DNA of 64,000 nt from Euzebya sp. (GTDB lineage Bacteria > Actinomycetota > Nitriliruptoria > Euzebyales > Euzebyaceae): positions 1 to 64,000 of the forward strand of contig NZ_CAXQBR010000006.1 of NCBI RefSeq assembly GCF_964222135.1, in the 5' to 3' direction. Position 1 is the first letter of the stretch, and each line of letters begins with the position of its first letter. The position numbers and the translations under genes are program-made. Positions 26,026 to 34,607 of this stretch are shown one piece after another. The notes below the pieces were generated by a model. It worked only from the letters and a program-made list of their open reading frames with translations. It had not been told where the DNA came from and did no database searches.

Positions 26026-26849
26026 CGGGCACCGGGGCGACCCCGGCGCAGGCGGACGGCGACGGGCTGGTCGTCCAGGGCCTCGCGGTCGACTACGCCG
26101 GCAGCGTCGTCGCCCTCGACGGCGTGTCGATCTCGGTGCCGCCCGGCGGGTTCGTGTCCGTGCTCGGCGCGAACGGCGCCGGCAAGACGACCCTCGTGCG
26201 GACGATCACGAACCTGCTCTTCGTCCACGACGGGCACATCCGCCAGGGGACCATCACCCTCGACGGCGAACCCGTGCACGGCATCGGGGCGCGCCGCCTG
26301 GTCCGCGCCGGCGTCTGCCAGGTGCCGGAGGGCCGGATGCTGTTCCCCCGCCTCACGGTGGAGGAGAACCTCCGCGTCGGCGCGGCGAGCCGCTCGTCGG
26401 CCAAGGAGATCGACGCCGACGTCGACCGCATGTGGGAGCTGTTCCCCAACCTCGTGAAGCGACGCGGGGATCGCGCCGGGTACCTGTCCGGCGGTGAGCA
26501 GCAGATGATCGCCGTCGGCCGGGCGCTGATGGCCCGCCCGCGCCTCCTCATCTGCGACGAGTTGTCCCTCGGCCTCGCCCCCATGATCGTGCGGGACCTC
26601 TTCGACCTGCTGACCCGCCTGAACGCCGAGGAGGGGGTCGGCGTCCTCGTCATCGAGCAGAACGCGCGCATGGCGCTGTCGCACAGCCACTACGGCTACG
26701 TGCTCGAGACGGGCCGCGTCGTCGTCGAGGGCACCAGCGCGGAGCTGCAATCCGACGGCTACGTGCAGGAGTACTACCTGGGCGGTGCCGGCGAGGCCAA
26801 GGAGGCCTACGAGGCCGTCGTCGCCCGGTACGCGAGGAGGAGCGCATGA
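26007..26849 (+). CDS. livF: Branched-chain amino-acid-type ABC transporter ATP-binding protein (LivF)
   Basis: A 280-residue ATPase of the LivF class. Walker A is GANGAGKTT near residue 54, the signature motif reads LSGGEQQM, and Walker B is LICDELSLGLAP. The typical final block of LivF (MALSHSHYGYVLETGRVVVEG) is present. The start at ATG 26007 overlaps the end of LivM. It powers transport together with LivG, which it overlaps by 4 bp (ATGA). Confidence 0.9.
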   Translation: MAVQQLTGTGATPAQADGDGLVVQGLAVDYAGSVVALDGVSISVPPGGFVSVLGANGAGKTTLVRTITNLLFVHDGHIRQGTITLDGEPVHGIGARRLVRAGVCQVPEGRMLFPRLTVEENLRVGAASRSSAKEIDADVDRMWELFPNLVKRRGDRAGYLSGGEQQMIAVGRALMARPRLLICDELSLGLAPMIVRDLFDLLTRLNAEEGVGVLVIEQNARMALSHSHYGYVLETGRVVVEGTSAELQSDGYVQEYYLGGAGEAKEAYEAVVARYARRSA

Positions 26850-27676
26850 GCGCCGCATCGACCGAGGTGGCGCCCGAGGTGGCGCCGCAGATGACCGACC
26901 CGATCCTGTCGCTGCGCGACGTGACGGTGCAGTTCGGCGGGCTCAAGGCCTGCGACGGCGTCACCGCCGACGTACGGCGCGGTGAGCTCTTCGCGCTGAT
27001 CGGCCCCAACGGCGCCGGCAAGACCTCGCTGGTCAACGCGATCACGGGCATCTACCGGCCCAACAAGGGCGCCACCCTGGCCTACACGGGTTCCGACGGC
27101 GACACCCACGACCTCATCGGCCGGAAGCCGCACGAGGTGGTCACGCTCGGCGTCGCCCGCACCTTCCAGAACCTCGGGCTCTTCCCCGGCCTGTCGCTGC
27201 TCGACAACATGATGCTCGGGCGCTACATCCACCAGCGCGGCGGGGTCTTCTCCGGCGGGTTCCGGACCCGCCGCGCGGTGCAGGAGGAGGTCGCCGCGCG
27301 CGCCGCGGTCGAGCGGGTGATGGACCTGCTCGAGATCAGCCACCTCCGCTTCGACCTGGTCGGCGAGCTGCCCTACGGGCTGCAGAAGCGCATCGAGCTC
27401 GGCCGGGTGCTCGCGATGGAACCCGACCTGCTGCTGCTCGACGAGCCCATGGCCGGCATGACGGTCGAGGAGAAGCAGGACGTGGTCCGCTTCATCTTCG
27501 AGATCAGGGCCGAGCTCGACGTCACGGTGCTCCTCATCGAGCACGACATGGCCGTCGTCATGAGCATCGCGGACCGCGTCCTCGCGCTGAACTTCGGACA
27601 GCCGATCGCCCTCGGCACCCCCGAGGAGGTCCAGCGGACCCCCGCGGTCGTCGAGGCCTACCTGGGAGCCGAGTGA
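26846..27676 (+). CDS. livG: Branched-chain amino-acid-type ABC transporter ATP-binding protein (LivG)
   Basis: A 276-residue ATPase of the LivG class. Walker A is GPNGAGKTS near residue 53, the signature reads ELPYGLQKRIELGR and Walker B is LLLLDEPMAGM. In this class LSGGQ is often changed to PYGxQKR, as here. It overlaps LivF at the start and the AMP-binding gene at the end, so it is tightly coupled in one message. The His-loop is in LLIEHDMAVV. Confidence 0.9.
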   Translation: MSAASTEVAPEVAPQMTDPILSLRDVTVQFGGLKACDGVTADVRRGELFALIGPNGAGKTSLVNAITGIYRPNKGATLAYTGSDGDTHDLIGRKPHEVVTLGVARTFQNLGLFPGLSLLDNMMLGRYIHQRGGVFSGGFRTRRAVQEEVAARAAVERVMDLLEISHLRFDLVGELPYGLQKRIELGRVLAMEPDLLLLDEPMAGMTVEEKQDVVRFIFEIRAELDVTVLLIEHDMAVVMSIADRVLALNFGQPIALGTPEEVQRTPAVVEAYLGAE

Positions 27677-29430
27677 TGCCCGACACCGTCTGGTCCCGCC
27701 TGCTGCAGCGCGCGACCGCCGAGCCCGGCTCCGTCGCCATCCTGCAGAAGCGCTTCGGCCTGTGGACCGAGACCTCCTCCGCCGCGCTCGTCGGGCGCGC
27801 CGGGCGGACGGCCCTCGCGCTGCGCGACGAGGGCGTCGGGCGCGGTGACGTGATCGCGCTGGTCCTCGCGCCCCACGAGGACCGCGTGGTCATCGACCTC
27901 GCCGCCCAGCTCGTCGGCGCGCAGGTCGTCGGCATCGCGACCGGCACGCCGCTCGAGACGGTGCGCCACATCCTCGCCGACGCGGCGCCGCGGTTCGCGG
28001 TGGTCCAGGGCCAGGCGGCGGCCGACGGGATCCTCGAGCTGATCGACGCCGGTGCGCTGCCCACCCTCGAGCGGATGTGGTACCTGGACCCCGCCGGCGT
28101 GCAGGAGTACGTCGCGACGGTCCTCGCGCCGTTCCCCGAGGTCGCCGCCGAGGGGTCGCCGCCGGCGGCGCTCGAGGGCATGGTCGCCGAGATCGCGCCG
28201 GACGCCCCGGCGGTGCGCAACCACACCTCGGGGACGACGGGCCTCCCCACCCCGGTGGTGCTCACCCACGCGAACCTGCTCGCCGCCGCCGAGGCGACCG
28301 TGGCGGCGTTCGGGTTGGGCGCCGGCGACCGGGTGCTGTCGTTCCGGCCGCTGTCGGACCCCGTCGAGCGCGGGGCCACGCTGTTCCCCGCCCTGCTGTC
28401 CGGCGCCACCCTCGTCCTGCCCGAGTCCCGCACGAGCGTCGGCCAGGCGATGGTCGAGGTCGCCCCCACCTACCTCCACCTCACCTCCCGGTTCGTCGAG
28501 GAGCTCGCGACCGACGTCCGCCTGCGGATGCAGGCGGCGCACGGGGGGAAGCGGGTGGTGGTGCGGTCCCGGAACCGGCGGGTCGGCGCGGCGGCCGACG
28601 CCGGCCGGACGCCGCAGCCGTCGGTCATCTCCCGCGCCCTCGTCGGCCGACCGGTGCTCGCCAAGCTCGGCCTCGACCAGGTCCGGTGGCTGCTGGTCAG
28701 CGGGACGGCGATCTCGCCCGAGGCGCTCGCGTTCTTCGCCGCCCTCGGCGTGCGCGTGCGGCCGGCCTACTCCTGCGCCGAGGCCGGCGGCATCGCCATG
28801 GCCGCCACCGCCGCGGAGGCGACCGACGACCAGGCCCTCCAGCCCCTCCCCGGGGTCGAGGTGCGGGTGGTCGACGACGAGCTCCAGCTCCGCGGCGCGC
28901 CGATCGCGGTGCCGGACGGCACCGACGGGTGGCTGCGGACGGGGGACCGCGCGGAAGAGGTCGCCGCCGGGACCGTCGTCACCGGGCGCGTGGGGCAGGT
29001 CGTCGCCACGCCCGGCGGCCGTGCCGTGACCGCCCAGCAGCTCGCCGCGCGCCTCCGGTCGTCGCCGTACATCAAGGAGGCGGTGGCCGTCCGGGAGTCC
29101 GACGCCCTCGTGGCCGTCCTCGAGCCGGCGATCCCGACGATCGGCCGGTGGGCCAGCCGCCAGGGCCTGCGGTTCACGACGCCGCGGTCGCTCCTCGAGC
29201 GCCCGGAGGTCCGCGACCTGCTCGAGCGGGCCACCACCGCGGCGGCCGAGCGCCTGGACGTCCGGGTGGACGAGGTGCGCGTGCTGGGCGAGCCGCTCGG
29301 CGTGCGGACGGGCACCCTGACCTTCACCGAGAAGGCGATCGCCGACGCGGTGCTCGCGGCCCCGCTCGTGTCGCGGGCCGCCTCGCCCACGGCACCCACC
29401 GCGTCACCCGAGGGGGCTCCCGCCCGATGA
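27673..29430 (+). CDS. AMP-binding (ANL-superfamily) protein, possibly degenerate
   Basis: A 585-residue protein with the ANL fold, coupled by an ATGA overlap to LivG. The phosphate-binding motif reads NHTSGTTGLPTPV, so the usual lysine after the proline (PKG) is replaced by T-P. The hinge lysine motif GRxKD reads GRVGQVV. A lysine occurs late in LTFTEKAIADAVL, but the usual GKxxR context is absent. ATP-dependent ligase activity is thus doubtful. An AMP-binding protein in a Liv operon often activates the imported acid as it enters the cell. It may act that way here, or it may have another role such as binding or channelling. Confidence 0.72.
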   Translation: MMPDTVWSRLLQRATAEPGSVAILQKRFGLWTETSSAALVGRAGRTALALRDEGVGRGDVIALVLAPHEDRVVIDLAAQLVGAQVVGIATGTPLETVRHILADAAPRFAVVQGQAAADGILELIDAGALPTLERMWYLDPAGVQEYVATVLAPFPEVAAEGSPPAALEGMVAEIAPDAPAVRNHTSGTTGLPTPVVLTHANLLAAAEATVAAFGLGAGDRVLSFRPLSDPVERGATLFPALLSGATLVLPESRTSVGQAMVEVAPTYLHLTSRFVEELATDVRLRMQAAHGGKRVVVRSRNRRVGAAADAGRTPQPSVISRALVGRPVLAKLGLDQVRWLLVSGTAISPEALAFFAALGVRVRPAYSCAEAGGIAMAATAAEATDDQALQPLPGVEVRVVDDELQLRGAPIAVPDGTDGWLRTGDRAEEVAAGTVVTGRVGQVVATPGGRAVTAQQLAARLRSSPYIKEAVAVRESDALVAVLEPAIPTIGRWASRQGLRFTTPRSLLERPEVRDLLERATTAAAERLDVRVDEVRVLGEPLGVRTGTLTFTEKAIADAVLAAPLVSRAASPTAPTASPEGAPAR

Positions 29431-29458
29431 CCGGTCGCTGCGCGCGGGGGCGGGTCGC

Positions 29459-30628
29459 GTGAGGGGCCGGTCGGTCCGCTCGCTGACCACGGTGGAGGAC
29501 GTCCGGCAGGCCGCCCGGCGCCGCCTGCCGCGCATGGTCTTCGACTTCATCGACGGGGGCGCGGAGGACGAGACGACCGTCCGCGCCAACCGCGAGGGCT
29601 TCGCCGACCTGGCGTTGAAGCCCGCCGTGCTGAGCGGAGCGCGGACCCGCGACCTGTCGACGACCGTCGCCGGGCAGCGCCTGTCGCTGCCGGTGCTGCT
29701 GTCCCCGGCGGGCCTGCTGCGCCTCGCCCACCGCGAGGGGGAGCTCGGCGCCGCGCGCGCCGCCGCCCGGGCCGGCACGGTGTTCACGCTCAGCACCGGC
29801 TCGTCGTACACCATCGAGGAGGTCGCCGCGGCGGCCGACGGCCCGACCTGGTTCCAGCTCTACCTGTGGCGCGACCGCGCCGTCGTCAGCGACCTGGTCG
29901 AGCGGGCCCGGGTGAGCGGCTACGGGGCGCTCGTCCTGACCGTCGACGTGCCGGTGGTCGGGCAGCGCGAGCGGGACCTGCGCAACGGGATGACGCTGCC
30001 GCCCCGGCCGACCCCGCGGAACGTCCTCGACGTGCTGCGACGTCCCGACTGGCTGCGGGGGTACCTCGGCGGGCCGGCCCTGACGTTCGCCAACTTCACC
30101 GACATCGGTCGGGGCGACTCCGCCACCGCGCTCGGGGCCTTCGTCAACCGCGAGATGACCGATCCGGCGCAGAGCTGGGACGACCTGGCGTGGCTGCGCG
30201 AGCAGTGGCGCGGCCCCCTGCTCATCAAGGGCATCGTGTCGGGGGCCGATGCGCGGCACGCGGTCGACCTGGGGGTCGACGGGGTCATCGTGTCGAACCA
30301 CGGCGGCCGCCAGCTCGACGGGATGGTCGGCGCCATCGGGGCGCTGGCCGAGGTCGTCGACGCGGTCGGTGGGGACGCGGACGTCGTGCTCGACGGCGGC
30401 GTGCGCCGGGGGACCGATGTCGCCAAGGCCCTCGCCATCGGGGCTCGCGCGGTCATGGTCGGCCGCCCCTACGTGTACGGGCTCGGCGCCGGCGGCGGCA
30501 CCGGGGCCCTCCGCGTGCTCGACATCCTTCGGGACGAGCTCGACCGCTGCCTCGCGCTCATGGGGTGCGGCGGCGTGGGCGACCTCGACCGCTCGCACCT
30601 CGCGACGCCCGTCGGCGCCCGCTCCTAG
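29459..30628 (+). CDS. FMN-dependent alpha-hydroxy-acid oxidase/dehydrogenase
   Basis: A 389-residue TIM-barrel flavoprotein of the lactate/mandelate dehydrogenase and glycolate oxidase family. FDFIDGGAEDETTVRAN starts the fold, WFQLYLWRDR has the FMN-contacting Gln and Tyr, and VIVSNHGGRQLDG near residue 285 contains the catalytic His and the substrate Arg. VMVGRPYVYGL closes the FMN site. GTG at 29459 is used. It is the last gene of the Liv operon, 28 bp after the AMP-binding gene. It probably oxidises a 2-hydroxy acid or a similar ring alcohol from the pathway. Confidence 0.87.
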   Translation: MRGRSVRSLTTVEDVRQAARRRLPRMVFDFIDGGAEDETTVRANREGFADLALKPAVLSGARTRDLSTTVAGQRLSLPVLLSPAGLLRLAHREGELGAARAAARAGTVFTLSTGSSYTIEEVAAAADGPTWFQLYLWRDRAVVSDLVERARVSGYGALVLTVDVPVVGQRERDLRNGMTLPPRPTPRNVLDVLRRPDWLRGYLGGPALTFANFTDIGRGDSATALGAFVNREMTDPAQSWDDLAWLREQWRGPLLIKGIVSGADARHAVDLGVDGVIVSNHGGRQLDGMVGAIGALAEVVDAVGGDADVVLDGGVRRGTDVAKALAIGARAVMVGRPYVYGLGAGGGTGALRVLDILRDELDRCLALMGCGGVGDLDRSHLATPVGARS

Positions 30629-30635
30629 ATCCTCG

Positions 30636-30665
30636 TTGACCGCCGTCGTCCAACGGTCCTATGAT
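30636..30665 (+). promoter_or_regulatory. Sigma-70-type promoter for the LivK-like gene
   Basis: TTGACC (30636-30641) and TATGAT (30660-30665) are spaced by 18 bp and are among the best promoter elements in the window. The operator at 30681-30700 lies about 8-28 bp after the expected transcription start, an arrangement suited to repression. A second AT-rich candidate (TATATT, 30740-30745) lies near the start codon. Confidence 0.6.
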
Positions 30666-30680
30666 CGCGGTCGTAGGTGG

Positions 30681-30700
30681 TTTACCGACCGGTAGGTAAA
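30681..30700. promoter_or_regulatory. Operator (box g) upstream of the LivK-like gene
   Basis: TTTACCGACCGGTAGGTAAA differs from box b at only two positions and contains two overlapping copies of the family box. It supports shared control of the thiolase operon and the importer. Confidence 0.7.
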
Positions 30701-30779
30701 TACTCGGTCCAAGGGTGGACGCCCGACCTCCTCGTCCGGTATATTCATGATAATCAAACGAATGGTTGAGGGAGCCGAG

Positions 30780-32168
30780 ATGCAACGTCGTCGCTGGATA
30801 GTGCTCATGACCCTGCTCGCCGTGGTGGCCACCGCGTGCGGCGGCGGGGACGATGCGGGGGAGGAGGAGACCGCGGCCGAGGAGCCCGCGGAGGACACCG
30901 CGACGGACGACGCCGCCGCGGAGGAGGAGCCCGCAGACGACGCCGAGGCGACCGATGAGGCCGACGGCGGCGACGAGGGCACCGAGGCCGCCGCCGGTGG
31001 TGGCGAGGTCGCGGACGCACCGGACTTCGGCGTGACGTCCGACACCATCCGCATCGGCTGGATGGGTGACGTGACCGGCCCGACCGCGGCCGCCCAGGGC
31101 TTCAACCTGGCAGGCTCGGAGGCGGCCGTCGCGTACCTGAACGAGAACGGCGGCGTGCTCGGCCGCGAGATCGAGCTCGTCGTCGAGGACGACCAGTACA
31201 ACCCCGAGACCATGGCGACCAACTTCGCCTCGATCACGGGTGACAACCCGGTCCTGGCCGTCGTGCAGTGCGGCAACTGCGTGTCGCTGCTCCCGGACTT
31301 CGGCAGCACCGGCATCCCGCTGATCAGCCCGCCGCAGACGGTGGACGCCCAGCTCGAGATCCCGACGGTCTACAACAACCTCGCCCACTACGGCGACGAG
31401 GCCGACGTCTCCGTCGAGTACATCGCCAACCAGATCGGGTCCATCGAGGATGCCGTGGTGGCGGTCGTCCACCTCGAGGTCCCCTCCGGTGCGGAGTGGA
31501 ACGCCTACATCCAGCAGACGGTCGAGGACGCCGGCGGCACCTACGCCGGGGCCCTCACCCTCAACGTCTCCGCCCCCGACTACGCGGGCGTCGTCACCCA
31601 GCTCGGTCAGCTCGTCGAGTCCGAGGGCGTCAACTTCGTCGCCTTCCACGGCGCCCCCGAGGGCGGCCTGGGCATGATCAGCGAGATGGTCACCCAGGGC
31701 CTGGACGACCTGCCCATGGTCGGGATCCACGGCCTGGCCGGCGCGACGATCTACACCGAGGGCCCGCCCGAGGCCGCGGAGCTGCTGGCCGCCGCCCACT
31801 CGTTCCTGTCCCCGCTGGACGACTGCGAGGAGTGCGAGGTCATCCGCGAGTTCGTCGCCGGCACCGAGTGGGAGGAGGCCGCGGTCGAGCTGAACTTCTC
31901 CGACGGCTGGCACGAGATCATGATCGCCGCGGAGGCGGCCGAGCGGGCCGCGGCGGACGCCGGCGAGCTGTCCTGGGACACCATGAACGCAGCCCTCACC
32001 TCCGCGCCCTTCGACACCGGCGGCCTCACCTGCGAGGTCGACTGGACCGGTGGCAACCAGTCGCTCTGCGGCGCGGTCTTCACCTGGAACGGCGAGTTCA
32101 TGGAGCCGGTCCAGCCCTTCGAGGAGTACGCCGACGTGATCGACGGCGAGTACGGCCTGGCCGGGTAG
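30780..32168 (+). CDS. Periplasmic/lipid-anchored ABC transporter substrate-binding protein (LivK-like)
   Basis: A 462-residue lipoprotein. The first 20 residues (MQRRRWIVLMTLLAVVATAC) form a signal peptide with a lipobox ending at Cys20. A low-complexity acidic stretch of about 55 residues rich in Glu, Asp and Ala follows. The receptor domain then starts IRIGWMGDVTGPTAAAQ and matches the LivK/AmiC-type periplasmic fold. The ATG at 30780 is chosen over an ATG at 30747 because it starts the signal peptide after a GGGAG site. It is probably the substrate receptor for the LivHMFG importer, and shares the box family with it. The ligand is not known. Confidence 0.88.
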   Translation: MQRRRWIVLMTLLAVVATACGGGDDAGEEETAAEEPAEDTATDDAAAEEEPADDAEATDEADGGDEGTEAAAGGGEVADAPDFGVTSDTIRIGWMGDVTGPTAAAQGFNLAGSEAAVAYLNENGGVLGREIELVVEDDQYNPETMATNFASITGDNPVLAVVQCGNCVSLLPDFGSTGIPLISPPQTVDAQLEIPTVYNNLAHYGDEADVSVEYIANQIGSIEDAVVAVVHLEVPSGAEWNAYIQQTVEDAGGTYAGALTLNVSAPDYAGVVTQLGQLVESEGVNFVAFHGAPEGGLGMISEMVTQGLDDLPMVGIHGLAGATIYTEGPPEAAELLAAAHSFLSPLDDCEECEVIREFVAGTEWEEAAVELNFSDGWHEIMIAAEAAERAAADAGELSWDTMNAALTSAPFDTGGLTCEVDWTGGNQSLCGAVFTWNGEFMEPVQPFEEYADVIDGEYGLAG

Positions 32169-32190
32169 CCCAGGGCGCAACGACCCCCAC

Positions 32191-32236
32191 ACCGACCGGG
32201 CGGCTCCCAGCGACAGCTGGAGCCGCCCGGTTCGGT
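32191..32236. terminator. Strong hairpin terminator after the LivK-like gene
   Basis: ACCGACCGGGCGGCTCC pairs with GGAGCCGCCCGGTTCGGT (one bulged T) around an 11-base loop. It begins 23 bp after the lipoprotein stop. A short run (CTTGCCCC) follows in place of a T tract, as is common in high-GC genomes. Confidence 0.75.
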
Positions 32237-32248
32237 CTTGCCCCAGCC

Positions 32249-32300
32249 CCTCAGATCTGAGGATCAGCTCCGCCGGCGGAGCCACCGCTCAGATCTGAGC
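32249..32300. repeat. Cluster of three perfect palindromes between convergent genes
   Basis: CCTCAGATCTGAGG (32249-32262), GCTCCGCCGGCGGAGC (32267-32282) and GCTCAGATCTGAGC (32287-32300) follow one another. The outer two share the 12-bp core CTCAGATCTGAG with 26 bp between the cores. The middle one has a very stable stem. The array sits between the hairpin terminator at 32191 and the end of the ThDP enzyme gene at 32314, so at least part may stop transcription from the minus strand. Confidence 0.55.
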
Positions 32301-32313
32301 ACCACCGGGTCGG

Positions 32314-33969
32314 TCAGTGCCCGACGGTGCGGGCGAAGGCCTCCTCGAGCCACTCCGCCCGGACGTCCCGGTTGACCGTGATGTGGGCCAGCAGGGGCTC
32401 CGACAGGTCCGCGGCGGCGGCCGCCAGACCCTCCAGGTCGTCGAGCGAGCGGATGCGCATGCCGCGCACCCCAACGGACTCGGCGACGCCGACCAGGTCG
32501 GGGGTGGGGAACAGCGACTGCTCCTCGGGCAGGCCGAGCATGCGCAGGAAGTGCATCTCGGCGCCGTACGCCCCGTCGTCGAACACCAGGACCAGCAGCG
32601 GGATGCCGTAGCGGCCGGCGGTCTCGAGGTCGCCGAGGCTCATCATCAGCCCGCCGTCCCCGATGCCGAGCACGGTCAGGCGGTCCGGGCGGGCGACGGC
32701 CGCGCCGAGGGCGGTGCCGAGGCCCAGCCCGACGGATCCGAAGTCCAGGGAGAAGATGAAGGCCGACGGCTCGGGCACCGACAGGTAGCCCGCGGGGAAG
32801 CCGCAGAAGTGGCCGCCGTCGGTGACGAGCGAGCGGTCGCGCGGCAGCAGCTCCTCGAGGCGCGCGCAGACCGTCCGGGGGTCGAGGGCCTCGCCGTCGC
32901 TCGCGTCCGCGTGGGCTTGCGCGAGATCGAAGTCGTCGAGGCGCGCGCGGACCGCGGCGGTCCGGTACCCCTCCCCCTCGCACGGGCCCGCGGCCACGAG
33001 CGCGTCGCGCATCTGCACCGCGGTTGCCCCCGCGTCGCCGACGACGGCCAGGGTCGCGGGCGTGTAGGCCCCGATCGCCCCCGCGTCGGCGTCGACGTGG
33101 ATCAGCTCGGTGGGGGGGCGGAACAGCGAACCGGCCTTCGAGGTGAACGAGTTGACGCTCGCGCCGAGGACGACGACCACGTCGGCGTCGCGCAGCAGCT
33201 CGACGCCGAGGGGCGTGGCCAGGCCGCCGCAGATGCCCAGCGACCACGGGTGGCCGTCGAAGTACCCCTTGCCGGGTAGCGAGGTGGCCAGCAGCGCGCC
33301 CGCGGCGTCCGCCAGGGCGATCGCCGCCTCCCGCGCCCCCGCGCGCACGGCCCCGCGGCCGGCCAGCACGATCGGCCGCTCCGCGGTGCGGAGGCGTGCC
33401 ACGGCGGCGGCGAGCTGGTCGGGGTCCGGAGCCACGACGTCGGCCTCGACCGGCGTCGGCGGGGGCGGGATCGCCCCGGCGTGCTCGGCGTCCTGGACGT
33501 CGGTCGGCATCGAGATGGCCACCGGTCCCGGGGCGCGCCGCGCCCGCTCGAACGCGGCCGCGACGTCCGCGGCGGCGGTCTCGGCCCGGAAGGGCTGGAC
33601 GGGGATCCCCGCCGCGGCGAGCAGCGCGTCCTGGTCGCAGTCCTGCGGCAGCCCCGGCACGCCGTGCGGGGTGTCCCCCGCCAGCAGCACGAGCGGGGTG
33701 CGCGCCTTCCGCGCCGAGATCAGCGCGGTGAGCGTGTTGGTCAGGCCCGGCCCCTGGGTGACCGTGCAGACGCCGACCCGGCCGATGGTGCGCGCGTACC
33801 CGTCGGCCATCGCCAGCGCGGCGGCCTCGTGGCGGGCGCCGACCATCCGGACGCCGGCGGTGCTGGTGAGGTGGGGGATCAGCTTGAGGTTGCCGTCACC
33901 CATGACGCCGAAGACGTCGGTGACGCCCTGGTCGACGAGGACCCGGGCGACGGCCTCGTAGACCTTCAC
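32314..33969 (-). CDS. Thiamin-diphosphate-dependent enzyme (acetolactate synthase/benzoylformate decarboxylase-like)
   Basis: A 551-residue ThDP enzyme. Glu48 in MVGARHEAAALAMADGYA is the cofactor-activating glutamate. The ThDP-binding motif is GIGDGGLMMSLGDLETA, ending in VLVFDDGAYG where most family members have NN. Length and order match IlvB-type decarboxylases/ligases of 2-oxo acids. The ATG at 33969 overlaps the stop of the AhpD-like gene (ATGA). It is last in a minus-strand operon with aldolase-II-like, NTF2-like and AhpD-like genes. It may decarboxylate a 2-oxo acid formed in the pathway. True acetolactate synthase is less likely because no small subunit is near. Confidence 0.83.
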   Translation of the reverse strand: MKVYEAVARVLVDQGVTDVFGVMGDGNLKLIPHLTSTAGVRMVGARHEAAALAMADGYARTIGRVGVCTVTQGPGLTNTLTALISARKARTPLVLLAGDTPHGVPGLPQDCDQDALLAAAGIPVQPFRAETAAADVAAAFERARRAPGPVAISMPTDVQDAEHAGAIPPPPTPVEADVVAPDPDQLAAAVARLRTAERPIVLAGRGAVRAGAREAAIALADAAGALLATSLPGKGYFDGHPWSLGICGGLATPLGVELLRDADVVVVLGASVNSFTSKAGSLFRPPTELIHVDADAGAIGAYTPATLAVVGDAGATAVQMRDALVAAGPCEGEGYRTAAVRARLDDFDLAQAHADASDGEALDPRTVCARLEELLPRDRSLVTDGGHFCGFPAGYLSVPEPSAFIFSLDFGSVGLGLGTALGAAVARPDRLTVLGIGDGGLMMSLGDLETAGRYGIPLLVLVFDDGAYGAEMHFLRMLGLPEEQSLFPTPDLVGVAESVGVRGMRIRSLDDLEGLAAAAADLSEPLLAHITVNRDVRAEWLEEAFARTVGH

Positions 33970-34568
33970 CGGCGGGCTCCGACCACCGTCGCGTCGTCAC
34001 CGCCCCAGGGCGCGATCCGCCCGTCGCGCTCGTGGAAGCGGTCCGGCAGCTCGTCGACCATGTCCCAGGCCATCGACAGCCGTCCGTAGCCCACGTAGAG
34101 GGCGATGTGCATCCCGAGCTCGACGATCGCCGGCTCGTCGTAGTGCGCGCGGAGGTCCTCGATCGTCTGGTCGCTGATCGACAGGTGGTCGCTCGCGAGC
34201 AGGTCGGCGAACCGCAGTGCCGCGCGCTCGGCGTCGGTGAGGTCCGGCGCCTCCTCCGGCTTCTCGAGGGAGCAGACGAGGTCCTCGGTCACCCCCGCGT
34301 CCACCGCGTCGGCGTAGCGGATCGCCATGCAGCTGCGGCACTGGTTGTGGAAGGCCACGCGGAGCCGGACCAGCTCGACCAGCCGGGCCGGCAGCGTCGA
34401 GTTCGAGCGGATGCCCGCGGTGAACCGGACGTACGCCTCGGCCAGCTCGGGGCGGTGGGCGTAGATGCGCACGTTGCCGAGCTCGAGGTCGGTGCGGCCC
34501 TCGGGCTGGACCAGCTCCCGCAGGGAGGGCGTCCACTCGTCGGGGGGCAGCAGGCGGATGCGGCTCAT
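33966..34568 (-). CDS. AhpD-like / carboxymuconolactone decarboxylase-family protein
   Basis: A 200-residue protein with a C77-R-S-C80 motif following HNQ, which is the redox-active site of AhpD-type peroxidase/disulfide reductases. ADAVDAGVTEDLV follows, as in that fold. It may act as an antioxidant disulfide protein, or like 4-carboxymuconolactone decarboxylase on a ring lactone. The CxxC favours the first. It overlaps the ThDP gene by 4 bp and the NTF2-like gene lies 39 bp upstream. Confidence 0.8.
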   Translation of the reverse strand: MSRIRLLPPDEWTPSLRELVQPEGRTDLELGNVRIYAHRPELAEAYVRFTAGIRSNSTLPARLVELVRLRVAFHNQCRSCMAIRYADAVDAGVTEDLVCSLEKPEEAPDLTDAERAALRFADLLASDHLSISDQTIEDLRAHYDEPAIVELGMHIALYVGYGRLSMAWDMVDELPDRFHERDGRIAPWGGDDATVVGARR

Positions 34569-34607
34569 GGAGGTCCTCCGTGGGGGTCGGTGGCAGGGGA
34601 GGGGTGG

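Noticed and set aside
30840-31010. Repetitive GC-rich stretch as a tandem DNA repeat
   Set aside because: It encodes an irregular Glu/Asp/Ala linker of the lipoprotein without a fixed repeat unit.
32314-33969. Biosynthetic acetolactate synthase IlvB
   Set aside because: No small subunit or ilv genes nearby, and it is coupled to aldolase- and AhpD-like genes.
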